64,000 nt of DNA from Shewanella atlantica. Lineage in GTDB: Bacteria > Pseudomonadota > Gammaproteobacteria > Enterobacterales > Shewanellaceae. The translations under genes and the position numbers were made by a program. The stretch lies in the NCBI RefSeq assembly GCF_003966265.1, contig NZ_RXNV01000003.1, forward strand, positions 372,001 to 436,000, read 5' to 3'. This document shows positions 44,309 through 52,288 of the stretch, piece after piece. The notes below the pieces were generated by a model. It was not told the DNA's origin, searched no databases, and was given only the letters and a program-made list of their open reading frames with translations. Positions within the stretch are counted from its first letter, which is position 1, and every line of letters starts with the position of its first letter.

Positions 44309-46135
44309 TTAAAAGTTAACGGTCTGCTCAGCAGTACAGGTCGATGTACCTTCATCACAGGCTTTATAGGTGTATGAACCGCCGCCCTTAGATGTGATTG
44401 AGTCAGTATAAGTCGAACTTGCAGAAGTAGTAGCAATCATGCTGCCGTTACGATACAAGTCGACATTGCTGCCCGCCGCACCGCTAAAGCTCAAGTCGAC
44501 TTTCTTCACGCCTTTGCTCTTATAGCCGCTCGCAGAAAGAGTGAAGTCACCACCAGGCTCTGTTCCACCGCCGTTACCGGCACAACCGTTAGCCGTCAGG
44601 TAAGCATCGGCCGCAGCTGCCTTGACGATACCGTAACCGAAGTAAACATCGTTACCCGCAGCGCCGCTATCCATGGCCGTCGCTTTCAGGGCCTCACGAA
44701 TTTCTGTACCTGTACACTGGTTGTGGTTTGACCAAACCAGCGCCGCAATACCAGAAACCGCAGGTGTAGCCATAGAGGTTCCGCTCATGAAACCAAAGTC
44801 TGAGGTACCGATATTGATATCCGCACTGCCGGCAGCTAACAGTGCAGTTCGGTCTTCGAAGGCAGCGCCAACAGCAGGGATAGTCGTCGTATTGGTATCA
44901 CCTAAAGTGGCATAGAGCATACCCGCTTCATTGTTAATGATGATCGCACCAACGCCGCCGGAACCTTCACAATTTGCCACTTTATCGTGGAAAGAGATAG
45001 TGCCGCGGTCGATCACACAGATATTACCGTTAGCACCACTGTCGGTCGCCTCGGCTGTACCCATGTAGTAAGTGCCACCGCTGGCAGCGCCAGAGTTTTC
45101 CATCGCTGAGCTGGCATAAGCGACACCGTCGGCGCTCATGTTTGCCGAAGTTGCCATATCTGCAGGATACGTCGATAGGGTGTCGACACCAGCAGCCGTC
45201 ACCTCAACACAGATAGTTTCATCCTCTTGCGCACGCTTGCCACGACCAGACAGGCAGCTTGGGAACTGAGAGAAATCGGCGATATTGTTATTGGCATCGT
45301 TCGCGCCAATCATCATCACTGAGGGGTAACCCGCAGGATATGAGCGTACGTTGTTACCATCGTTACCGGCAGCGGCTACGACTAAGCCACCCGCATCGGT
45401 AAATGCCTGAAAGGCATTGGATTCGGTAGAGTTTGAACCACCACCACCAAGACTCATGCTGATGATGTTAGCGCCTGCTGCACTACATAGATCGGCCGCT
45501 TTAGCCAGATCTGATGAGTAACCCCAGCCATCTTCATTAAATACTTTGATGATATGCAGATCGGCGCCCGGCGCCATACCTACAACACCGAAACCATTAT
45601 CGGCCGCGGCTACTGTACCCGCAACGTGTGTACCGTGTGGTCCGCCATGATCATTCCAGTTGCCCGTACCCGAGTCATTGTCACCAGAAATATTGTTCCA
45701 CTCGAAATCACCATTACTGCTATCTAGACCCGAGTCGATAATACATACCTTCATGCCGGCACTGGCGTTGAAGGTAAGCTGATCGGCCTGAGACTGATAT
45801 ACCGCATAGGGGGTTACCTGCTCAGTCATAGGGTTACCCGCATCATCACTGAAGGCAGACATCAGATGACGACGTTGATCGGCTTCGACCAGTTTAATGT
45901 GTGGGTTATTCAGTAAACCTTTAACCTGTGAAAGATCTTTTCCGGCAAAAGTAGCCGAAATAAAGCCATTGCCATCTACATGTATTTGAGCACCAAGCTT
46001 GTTAGCTAGCGCCTTAACGATGCCTTTATTGTTATTGTCCACTTGAATAATATAACGATCGTCATCTGCTTTTGCGGTAGTCGATACGCTCACTGTCAGG
46101 GCAATGATCGCACCCGCAATTTTAGATAATTTCAT
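44309..46135 (-). CDS. Secreted subtilisin-like serine protease (S8) with PA domain
   Basis: 608 residues. Signal peptide 1-23 (ends TTAKA), inhibitor_I9-type propeptide ~27-92 (YIIQVDNNNKGIVKALANKL), catalytic domain with the triad in order: Asp in VCIIDSGLD, His in HGGPHGTHVAGTVAA, Ser in FMSGTSMATPAVSGIAALVW. A protease-associated (PA) insert lies at ~330-440 (YYMGTAEATD, CEGSGGVGAIIINNE). The C-terminal ~80 residues (FTLSASGYKSKGVKKVDLSF) match the last domain of the metzincin encoded convergently. Expected extracellular protein degradation. A 300-bp AT-rich divergent region with its promoter lies upstream. Confidence 0.92.
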   Translation of the reverse strand: MKLSKIAGAIIALTVSVSTTAKADDDRYIIQVDNNNKGIVKALANKLGAQIHVDGNGFISATFAGKDLSQVKGLLNNPHIKLVEADQRRHLMSAFSDDAGNPMTEQVTPYAVYQSQADQLTFNASAGMKVCIIDSGLDSSNGDFEWNNISGDNDSGTGNWNDHGGPHGTHVAGTVAAADNGFGVVGMAPGADLHIIKVFNEDGWGYSSDLAKAADLCSAAGANIISMSLGGGGSNSTESNAFQAFTDAGGLVVAAAGNDGNNVRSYPAGYPSVMMIGANDANNNIADFSQFPSCLSGRGKRAQEDETICVEVTAAGVDTLSTYPADMATSANMSADGVAYASSAMENSGAASGGTYYMGTAEATDSGANGNICVIDRGTISFHDKVANCEGSGGVGAIIINNEAGMLYATLGDTNTTTIPAVGAAFEDRTALLAAGSADINIGTSDFGFMSGTSMATPAVSGIAALVWSNHNQCTGTEIREALKATAMDSGAAGNDVYFGYGIVKAAAADAYLTANGCAGNGGGTEPGGDFTLSASGYKSKGVKKVDLSFSGAAGSNVDLYRNGSMIATTSASSTYTDSITSKGGGSYTYKACDEGTSTCTAEQTVNF

Positions 46136-46438
46136 AAAGTCTCTCCGATTTATTTTTTAGTATAGAGTTACTATGGCCACTTGATAATGCCGCAACACTT
46201 TTCACTGTTGAACGTGCCTTTTTCGACATTATCGTTGGCTTTACGATTTAGAACCTAACAGACATCACAAAACATAACAACAGAACAACAAAAAATTAAC
46301 AAATGTAAGTATAATCTAATGTTTTGTGTCACATTTAGAGCCAGCCAATTGCAAACACTGATATTTTCCCAATAACAGGCTTCCTATGTTATTTTTTATC
46401 TTTATCAATTCCAGCCAGTAATCGGGTAGCGCTTCCCT
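46136..46438. other. Divergent intergenic region, no gene recognised
   Basis: 303 bp, AT-rich, between the subtilase gene (minus) and the DUF2461 gene (plus). Promoters for both are expected. No hairpin terminator or operator was recognised. Confidence 0.4.
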
Positions 46439-47110
46439 ATGTTTAGTCAGAAAAGTTTTTCGTTTTTATCTCTGCTCGCCAGTAATAATCAGCGCGAATG
46501 GTTCAAGTCCCATCAGGCGCAATATGAAGATGAGGTGCGCACACCGGCGCTGAAATTCATCGAAGCCATGCAGCCGCATATTCTGTCTCTCTCTCCCAGA
46601 CTGACCGCCGTACCGAAAAAAGTGGGTGGCAGTTTAATGCGGCCACAGCGTGATGCCAGATTCAGTAAAGATAAGACCCCTTATAAAACCAATGTGGGTA
46701 TTCAGTTCAGGCATTTTCAGGGCAAAGATGTTCACGCTCCGGGGCTATACCTGCATATAGCGAACGAAGGCTGCTTTCTCGGTGCCGGAATTTGGCACCC
46801 TGATTCGAAGGCGCTGAATCGGATCCGCACCTGTCTCGATGAAAATCCTAATGCCTATAAAAAAGCGCTGGCTCAATTGAGAGCCGCAGGATTTGAGATG
46901 GAAGGAGATAGCTTAGTGCGCCCGCCAAGAGGCTATGATAAAGACCACCCCATGCTGGATGAGCTTAAACGAAAAGACTTCATCGCTATCAAAAACATCG
47001 ACGCCAAACAGGTTTACGACAAAGACTTTGTGAATTGGTGCGCCAATGAATTCAAGCAGACTCAGAAGCTGATGGGTTATTTGTGCTTCGCGTTGGATTT
47101 GGATTACTGA
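46439..47110 (+). CDS. DUF2461 / TIGR02453 family protein
   Basis: 223 residues, cytosolic. The family pattern is complete: FSFLSLLASNNQREWFKSHQAQYEDEVRTPALKFIEAM at the N-terminus, then MRPQRDARFSKDKTPYKTNVGIQFRH, APGLYLHIANEGCFLGAGIWHPDSKAL and RPPRGYDKDHPMLDELKRKDFIAI. Function unknown. The last 138 bases of the gene and its 3' flank (46991-47128) are repeated 190 bases downstream, so the gene end has undergone a partial duplication. Confidence 0.88.
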   Translation: MFSQKSFSFLSLLASNNQREWFKSHQAQYEDEVRTPALKFIEAMQPHILSLSPRLTAVPKKVGGSLMRPQRDARFSKDKTPYKTNVGIQFRHFQGKDVHAPGLYLHIANEGCFLGAGIWHPDSKALNRIRTCLDENPNAYKKALAQLRAAGFEMEGDSLVRPPRGYDKDHPMLDELKRKDFIAIKNIDAKQVYDKDFVNWCANEFKQTQKLMGYLCFALDLDY

Positions 47111-47128
47111 TACGTACTCGCTAAGCTT
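46991..47128 (+). repeat. 138-bp direct repeat, copy 1 (3' end of the DUF2461 gene)
   Basis: Matches 47181-47318 at a constant offset of 190 bases with about eight differences. It covers the last ~40 codons, the stop codon and the first bases after it. Confidence 0.9.
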
Positions 47129-47180
47129 AGCTTCTTCAGTATAACCCTATAGTAGTCAAATGATTTCATATTTACTCACC

Positions 47181-47300
47181 AAGAACATAGACAGCGAACA
47201 GGTTTACGACAAAGATTTTGTGAATTGGTGTGCCAATGAATTCAAGCAGACTCAGAAGCTGATGGGTTATTTGTGCTTCGCGTTGGATCTGGATTACTGA
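47181..47300 (+). pseudogene. Orphan duplicate of the DUF2461 gene tail
   Basis: Copy 2 of the 138-bp repeat (repeat extends to 47318). It keeps the reading frame KNIDSEQVYDKDFVNWCANE to the same stop, with several synonymous changes and two amino-acid changes relative to copy 1, but has no start or upstream part. It is best explained as a partial tandem duplication with loss of the intervening gene body. Confidence 0.8.
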
Positions 47301-47357
47301 TACGTACTCGCTAAGCTTGTGAACAGGTCAAGTTTGTGAGCAGTCTAAGGAATAACT

Positions 47358-48026
47358 ATGATAGACCTCTACACTGCGGCAACGCCCAACGGACATAAGA
47401 TCTCTATCGCCTTGGAGGAGATGGGGCTGGATTATCAGGTTATCCATATCGATCTGATGGCTGGCGAGCAGAAAGAGCCTGAATTTCTGGCCATCAACCC
47501 TAATGGCCGTATTCCTGCCATCATAGACAGGGACAAGGATGATTTTGCCGTCTTCGAATCCGGTGCCATCTTGCTTTATCTCGCCGAGAAAACGGGCAAA
47601 TTTTTACCAGCTAACCCAAAGAAACGCTCTCAAGTAATGCAATGGCTGATGTTCCAGATGGGGGGCGTCGGCCCCATGATGGGACAGGCCAATGTCTTTT
47701 ATCGCTACTTTCCGGAAAAAATTCCTGCAGCCATCGAGCGCTACCAACATGAAAGCCGTCGCCTGTTCGAGGTGATGAATAACCAACTCGCCGACAACCG
47801 CTATCTAGCGGGCGATGATTACACTATCGCCGACATGGCTACCTGGCCTTGGGTGAGAACCTATGACTGGAGTGGCGTCGATATCACAGGGCTGACTCAC
47901 CTGCAGCGCTGGATTGAGGAATTAGCACTAAGGCCCCCATGCCAGAAGGGCATCATCACCCCACCCTCATCGGATCTTAGCGATGAGGAGCTCGCCAAAG
48001 AGATCCGTAAGATGGTGACGGAGTAG
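47358..48026 (+). CDS. Glutathione S-transferase, YfcG-like (nu class)
   Basis: 222 residues. Thioredoxin-fold N-domain: [26 protein letters not shown], with TPNG at the active-site loop as in Yfc[10 protein letters not shown] with the cis-Pro, and [15 protein letters not shown] for the glutathione gamma-Glu contact. The helical C-domain contains [31 protein letters not shown] and [13 protein letters not shown]. YfcG-type enzymes reduce disulfides with glutathione rather than conjugate it. Closely preceded by the DUF2461 tail repeat and followed at once by a heptamer repeat. Confidence 0.88.
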   Translation: MIDLYTAATPNGHKISIALEEMGLDYQVIHIDLMAGEQKEPEFLAINPNGRIPAIIDRDKDDFAVFESGAILLYLAEKTGKFLPANPKKRSQVMQWLMFQMGGVGPMMGQANVFYRYFPEKIPAAIERYQHESRRLFEVMNNQLADNRYLAGDDYTIADMATWPWVRTYDWSGVDITGLTHLQRWIEELALRPPCQKGIITPPSSDLSDEELAKEIRKMVTE

Positions 48027-48037
48027 ACTTTAGACAC

Positions 48038-48098
48038 GAGGTGCGAGGTGCGAGGTGCGAGGTGCGAGGTGCGAGGTGCGAGGTGCGAGGTGCGAGGC
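48038..48098. repeat. Tandem heptamer repeat (GAGGTGC)8
   Basis: Eight perfect GAGGTGC units from 48038 to 48093, then a partial GAGGC. It begins 11 bases after the GST stop codon in the space between convergent genes. Confidence 0.95.
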
Positions 48099-48161
48099 AG
48101 TATGACCATTAAGCCCTGTTTAGCAAGGCAAAGATCAAATCAAGCTTGTAAGCCGCTATTT

Positions 48162-48842
48162 TCACTCTTTTCTTAAGGTTACCCGGAATAGCTTTCGAGG
48201 AAGCGCCCCCTCCTCAAACTCATCTATTTCAACTATTTCAACTATTTTAAACCCCTCAGCTAAATGCCTCACCTTATCTTCTGAGAAAAAGTGCACGATA
48301 AAACCTCCGGCTTGATACATATCCTCTCCATGATGGGTACCGACAGCAAAATCTGCATCCCCTGTGTGTCTGACAGTATAGATATTCAAACCGCCCGGCT
48401 TCAGTACTCTTCTTATCTCCTTAGAGAGAAACTCAAGCTCACTGGTAGTGAGCGCCATACAATAAAGCATATGAGAATAACAGGCATCGAATGAGCCACT
48501 TTCGTAAGGTAATGGGTTTCGGATATCGTGACATTTGGCAGTTATGAGATGAGAAAGCCCTCGTGATTCTGCTTTTTCTTTTATCTCTACAACTCCTGAC
48601 GGTGAATAATCTATCACTTGAACCTGAAAGCCACTTTTGGCAAAGAACATAGTATCGCGCCCTTGGCCACCACCAAGCTCCAAAATAGTGCCCACTCTCT
48701 CTTTCTTAAACGGATCGGCCGCTATTGAAGCGCAAGCGCTCTGCTGTTCACCAAACATATCCGCCTTACTTGAGAAAGTGGTTTCCCAGTGACTCTCCTG
48801 TTTGGCCAAACTGAATTTTTGAGTACCTGTTTTCTCTTTCAA
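48162..48842 (-). CDS. Class I SAM-dependent methyltransferase
   Basis: 226 residues: motif I ILELGGGQGRDTMFFAKSGFQVQVIDYSPSGV, motif II-III region KCHDIRNPLPYESGSFDACYSHMLYCMAL, and RVLKPGGLNIYTVRHTGDADF. This is the Methyltransf_11/25 type acting on a small molecule, otherwise unspecified. The start overlaps the end of an SDR-like fragment upstream. It lies at the edge of an AT-rich patch with remnants, so it may be acquired DNA. Confidence 0.85.
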   Translation of the reverse strand: MKEKTGTQKFSLAKQESHWETTFSSKADMFGEQQSACASIAADPFKKERVGTILELGGGQGRDTMFFAKSGFQVQVIDYSPSGVVEIKEKAESRGLSHLITAKCHDIRNPLPYESGSFDACYSHMLYCMALTTSELEFLSKEIRRVLKPGGLNIYTVRHTGDADFAVGTHHGEDMYQAGGFIVHFFSEDKVRHLAEGFKIVEIVEIDEFEEGALPRKLFRVTLRKE

Positions 48843-48863
48843 TGTAGTGGCACACTAAATTTG

Positions 48864-48996
48864 TGCCACCATCTGCGTGAATTCCTGTATGGATAAAAGC
48901 AGGAAGGACACAATTAACTCGAATACCATCGGATGCAAGATGTAGTGGAAAGCCTTTGTTTAATGTGTCCATTGAAGATCTAAAAGCAGTATTTAG
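48864..48996 (-). pseudogene. Short-chain dehydrogenase fragment
   Basis: About 44 codons resemble the part of an SDR that follows the catalytic Tyr-Lys: SSMDTLNKGFPLHLASDGIR then VNCVLPAFIHTGIHADGG, equivalent to the usual LA(S)xGIRVNxVxPGxI(x)T stretch. The Rossmann N-terminus, catalytic YxxxK and C-terminus are missing; the frame then runs into the methyltransferase start. Interpreted as a remnant. Confidence 0.6.
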
Positions 48997-49011
48997 TGGA
49001 CTAAAATACAT

Positions 49012-49369
49012 AGCTTATGAGTAGCATATTTTCTTATCCGTACAATCATTGATCTCCATCAATTTCTTTATACCTTCATTCGTTATTAATATAATCATCA
49101 ACTACATATAACATCAAACCGTTAACAAAACATATTAATCTTAAAAACCTAAGCACTATATGACAACAAAACATTTTATATTTTAAGGTATTATAGGAAC
49201 CCATTGGTTTTATTATTTATAACAAAACAATATATTATCCCAGTGTCATTCACTCAGTTATTTTCTACACTGATAAATACTTAGCTTACTCACCAGACAA
49301 TTCCTGTTAGATATTAACTGCTGTACTGGATGACGAGTGACTTAATAAACCTATGAAAGGGATATAGTA
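49012..49369. other. AT-rich gene-free stretch
   Basis: 358 bp, clearly more AT-rich than the surroundings, between the SDR fragment and the secreted orphan protein gene. No gene, hairpin or repeat was recognised. Composition suggests acquired or decayed DNA. Confidence 0.45.
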
Positions 49370-49924
49370 ATGAAAAAGTCATATATAACACTCTTAATAG
49401 CAGCAAGCTTATTCGCTACTTCGTCTTCGATAGCTAAACCATCATCGCTGACCCCATTAGCCGATATTATTCCAACAGGATGTTCAACGGTTCAAATTTC
49501 TCCATTTGGAACCAGCCTACTTGGTCGTTGGGGTTGGGAAAATGGAACAGCTCAAACCCAATTTGGGGGCGACGCTGTCTACATGGTAAGTGCTTCTACT
49601 GATGGAGAGAATTGGTTCGATTTTGAAGTTGAATTTGAAGTTGTAAAGTATGAACCTGATACACTGGCTGAAGACTATTCTGGCCAATTTGTATACAGAT
49701 GTTCAACCGCGCAAACAGAGGAGTCAGGAACTTGTAACGGTGCAGTACTTGGCCTACGCCCTGCTATTATTAGTTCTGCTGCGGAATACTTGCAAGTAGA
49801 TCCTGTTGCTTTTGGAAGAAATATCACTGCAACATTACATGGGGTAGAGATTAAAGCCATGAATCCAGGAACTGATGTAAAAAGACAAAATTATCCTAAG
49901 ACAGACATATGTAGTGACATTTAA
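49370..49924 (+). CDS. Secreted protein of unknown function
   Basis: 184 residues with a signal peptide (MKKSYITLLIAASLFATSSS, cleavage near SIAKP). The mature protein is rich in beta-type sequence with cysteines in PTGCSTVQI, YRCSTAQ, GTCNGAV and KTDICSDI, four in total, able to form two disulfides. No family recognised. The gene is in an AT-rich patch beside an SDR remnant and has AAGGGATA upstream of the ATG, so it looks translated. Its codon composition is more AT-rich than the neighbours, consistent with transfer. Confidence 0.65.
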   Translation: MKKSYITLLIAASLFATSSSIAKPSSLTPLADIIPTGCSTVQISPFGTSLLGRWGWENGTAQTQFGGDAVYMVSASTDGENWFDFEVEFEVVKYEPDTLAEDYSGQFVYRCSTAQTEESGTCNGAVLGLRPAIISSAAEYLQVDPVAFGRNITATLHGVEIKAMNPGTDVKRQNYPKTDICSDI

Positions 49925-50339
49925 ATATCGAAAACGCCATATCTGTGAGAGACAGGTGTAGACAATAACAATGCCAACAATCTATACGAACTAGTTTGTT
50001 GGCAATATTCACTGATCTATCCAGCGATAACCATTCATAGCTTCATATCCCACAACGATAATGATGTAGATGCTTCCATCGAGCTTACAAGGAAGTCCCC
50101 GCAGCGCGTCACAGAAGTATCTACACATACGTCGTTCATTCACATCCATGTGATCACGACATTTGTATATCCCTATACAGAATCTCGCTGGAGGCGATAG
50201 ATAACAATGAAGGTACGGTCTTCAAACATACTGTCTAACACTCAAAAGCCAAATAAAAATGCCACCAGCCTTCATTCTAAGGCTGGCCAACTTCTGTTAC
50301 ACTTGCGCCCAGATAAATACCAGCGCTAGGCAACTACCC
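49925..50339. other. Gene-free stretch with one inverted repeat
   Basis: 415 bp before the RsmB/NOP gene. The only structure seen is TGCCAACAA (49972-49980) / TTGTTGGCA (49996-50004), a 9-bp hairpin after the secreted-protein gene that lacks a U run and may be a weak terminator. Confidence 0.4.
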
Positions 50340-51731
50340 ATGGGCGACTCCTTGAACTCGAGCCAAACTGATTCAACCCCAAAAGACTTACTCTCAATAA
50401 CAGACGTAAAAGCCGAAACCACGCCTCAAAAGCGGGCACTAAGCTACGCCAATACCATATACGTGCTGTTTCATCAGGTTATGGATAAGCAGCAACCTGC
50501 CGATCGTATTGTAAGTGAGTATTTCAGGGTCAATAAGAAGCATGGCTCTAAAGACAGGCGCGTGATCCGTGAGAGTCTGTTTGCCCTGTTCCGTTGGTGG
50601 GGCTGGTTAAACAAGTTGAGCGACGCTCAGTCGAGTCAAGCCTGGTTCTCTATGCTCACCGCAACAGCAACCATAGAGTCACACGCCTGGCATGACATCA
50701 TTCAAGCCTGGGGCGAGTTTTCCGGTAACGACTTTTCTGGCTCTAACTATAACCAGGATGCTCCGTCGACTGCATCCCCTTGCGTGAGTAGCAAGTGCGA
50801 ATGGATGAATACGCAATTTGCTCCACTTAAATTCGATACCGATGAACTGGTGCCAGGGTGGTTCTGGCAGGTTTGCCCTATCGAGGATGCAGCGCAGCGA
50901 TTGGCCATGGTCGAATCCCTGTCATCGCGTCCGCCTATCTGGAGCCGCGCCCAGAATATCGATACCGACACCGCTATTGAACAGCTGAATAGGGTTGATG
51001 TTCCGGCGACAGGCTGTGACTATTTCAGTGACACCATCAACTTAGGCCATAAGAGTATCAATCTTAATGGTTTATCTTTGTATAAAGAAGGCAAGCTGGA
51101 GATCCAGGATCTTGGCTCTCAGGTGATTGGTCATATCTGTGCCCCCAAAGAGAGTGACTTGTGGTGGGACACCTGCAGTGGCGCCGGAGGCAAAAGCTTA
51201 CAACTCAGATCTCTTATGCTTAAGCAGAGCTCTCACTCCGGTGGCAGTATCATAGCTTCCGATATTCGCCGAAAGCCATTGGAGGAGTTAGCCAAGCGAG
51301 CTAAGCGCGCCGGCTTTAAGGGGATATCTGTTTCGCCCTGGAAATCCGATGAGCTACCTGTACCCCATGCCCATTTCGATGGTGTGCTGGTCGATGCGCC
51401 CTGTAGCTGCACCGGCACCTGGCGTCGAAACCCGGATATGCGCTGGATAGATGGTGTGGAAGCGGTTCAGGATAAGCCGGGGCTACAACTCGATATTCTG
51501 CGAAGAAGCAGTCAGGCCGTTAAAAGTGGCGGCACGTTAGTCTATGCCACCTGCTCACTCTCCCCTCTCGAGAATGAAGAGGTGGTTAATGCCTTTCTGG
51601 CCGAGCAGAATGATTTCACCTTAGAGTCGAACACTCACCCCTTCACCGGTAAAAAGACAGAGATGCTAACCGTATTTCCCTTCGAAGCCGATACCGATGG
51701 GATGTTTGTGGCGCGAATGAGACGAAACTAA
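50340..51731 (+). CDS. RsmB/NOP family RNA (cytosine-C5) methyltransferase
   Basis: The frame begins at 50259, but the ATG at 50340 (MGDSLNSSQTD) fits the family better, giving 463 residues. N-terminal RNA-binding/NusB-like helical region ~30-200, SAM domain ~270-460: DLGSQVIGHICAPKESDLWWDTCSGAGGKSLQL (motif I), IIASDIRRKPLEELAKRAKRAG, VDAPCSCTGTWRRNPDMRW (motif IV PC) and YATCSLSPLENEEVV (motif VI catalytic Cys). It should make m5C in rRNA or tRNA. It differs from canonical RsmB, which lies with fmt/def in most genomes, so the target is open. Confidence 0.88.
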   Translation: MGDSLNSSQTDSTPKDLLSITDVKAETTPQKRALSYANTIYVLFHQVMDKQQPADRIVSEYFRVNKKHGSKDRRVIRESLFALFRWWGWLNKLSDAQSSQAWFSMLTATATIESHAWHDIIQAWGEFSGNDFSGSNYNQDAPSTASPCVSSKCEWMNTQFAPLKFDTDELVPGWFWQVCPIEDAAQRLAMVESLSSRPPIWSRAQNIDTDTAIEQLNRVDVPATGCDYFSDTINLGHKSINLNGLSLYKEGKLEIQDLGSQVIGHICAPKESDLWWDTCSGAGGKSLQLRSLMLKQSSHSGGSIIASDIRRKPLEELAKRAKRAGFKGISVSPWKSDELPVPHAHFDGVLVDAPCSCTGTWRRNPDMRWIDGVEAVQDKPGLQLDILRRSSQAVKSGGTLVYATCSLSPLENEEVVNAFLAEQNDFTLESNTHPFTGKKTEMLTVFPFEADTDGMFVARMRRN

Positions 51732-51761
51732 ACGCCCTTTGCTAAAGCAACAGGTGAAAAT

Positions 51762-51790
51762 AGAAAAGGCGGCCTAGGGTCGCCTTTTCT
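51762..51790. terminator. Rho-independent terminator
   Basis: AGAAAAGGCG / CGCCTTTTCT, a 10-bp perfect stem with a 9-base loop, then TTTA. It lies about 30 bases after the RsmB/NOP stop codon. Confidence 0.88.
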
Positions 51791-52033
51791 TTAGGGGCTG
51801 GCGCCCTTGCCTCTCCCGCTCTTTCCCACTCTAAGACCTGATGCACTCACTCCTCAGCTACGTCTCCTGCCATCTTTCTTGTACTATCTTGTCATCTGTT
51901 TGCCATTGTTTTGCCATCGACTTGTCATATGTTGTTTTTATACTCACCTCTACAGATACGGTATATCAAGTTTACAGCACGCGAAAAAGAGAGTGGGACA
52001 TGAGATTAGCCGCAGCTTTAATTGGAGAGTAAT

Positions 52034-52195
52034 ATGACAAACTTCTATGAAAATGGTGAATCGCACTGGGAAAGTGAAGATGAAACGAGCCAGGGTAAAC
52101 AAAGAAATAAGCACAGACGCAGGCAAGAGTCAGTTCAGAAGCGCCTGTACTTCGAAGGGCTCGAAGGCGAACATCAAGAGCTGAAGTGGCAATAA
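52034..52195 (+). CDS. Small hydrophilic protein (53 residues)
   Basis: ATG at 52034 with a strong GGAGAG ribosome-binding site at 6 bases, running 53 codons to TAA at 52195. It begins MTNFYENGESHWESEDET, has a basic middle (KQRNKHRRRQ) and ends LEGEHQELKWQ. No TM helix or family recognised. The strong translation signal and balanced composition make it a likely real gene. Confidence 0.6.
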   Translation: MTNFYENGESHWESEDETSQGKQRNKHRRRQESVQKRLYFEGLEGEHQELKWQ

Positions 52196-52288
52196 CCTTA
52201 GTTAAGCAAGGAAAGTTCGCGGCTAATGCCCAAGTACTGCCATTAAAATTGAAGCTGAACTTGCTACTGAACCCACAGTTCATTGATG

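Noticed and set aside
47897..48109. Minus-strand frame with SHLAPRT repeats
   Set aside because: It is the translation of the GAGGTGC heptamer and antisense GST sequence.
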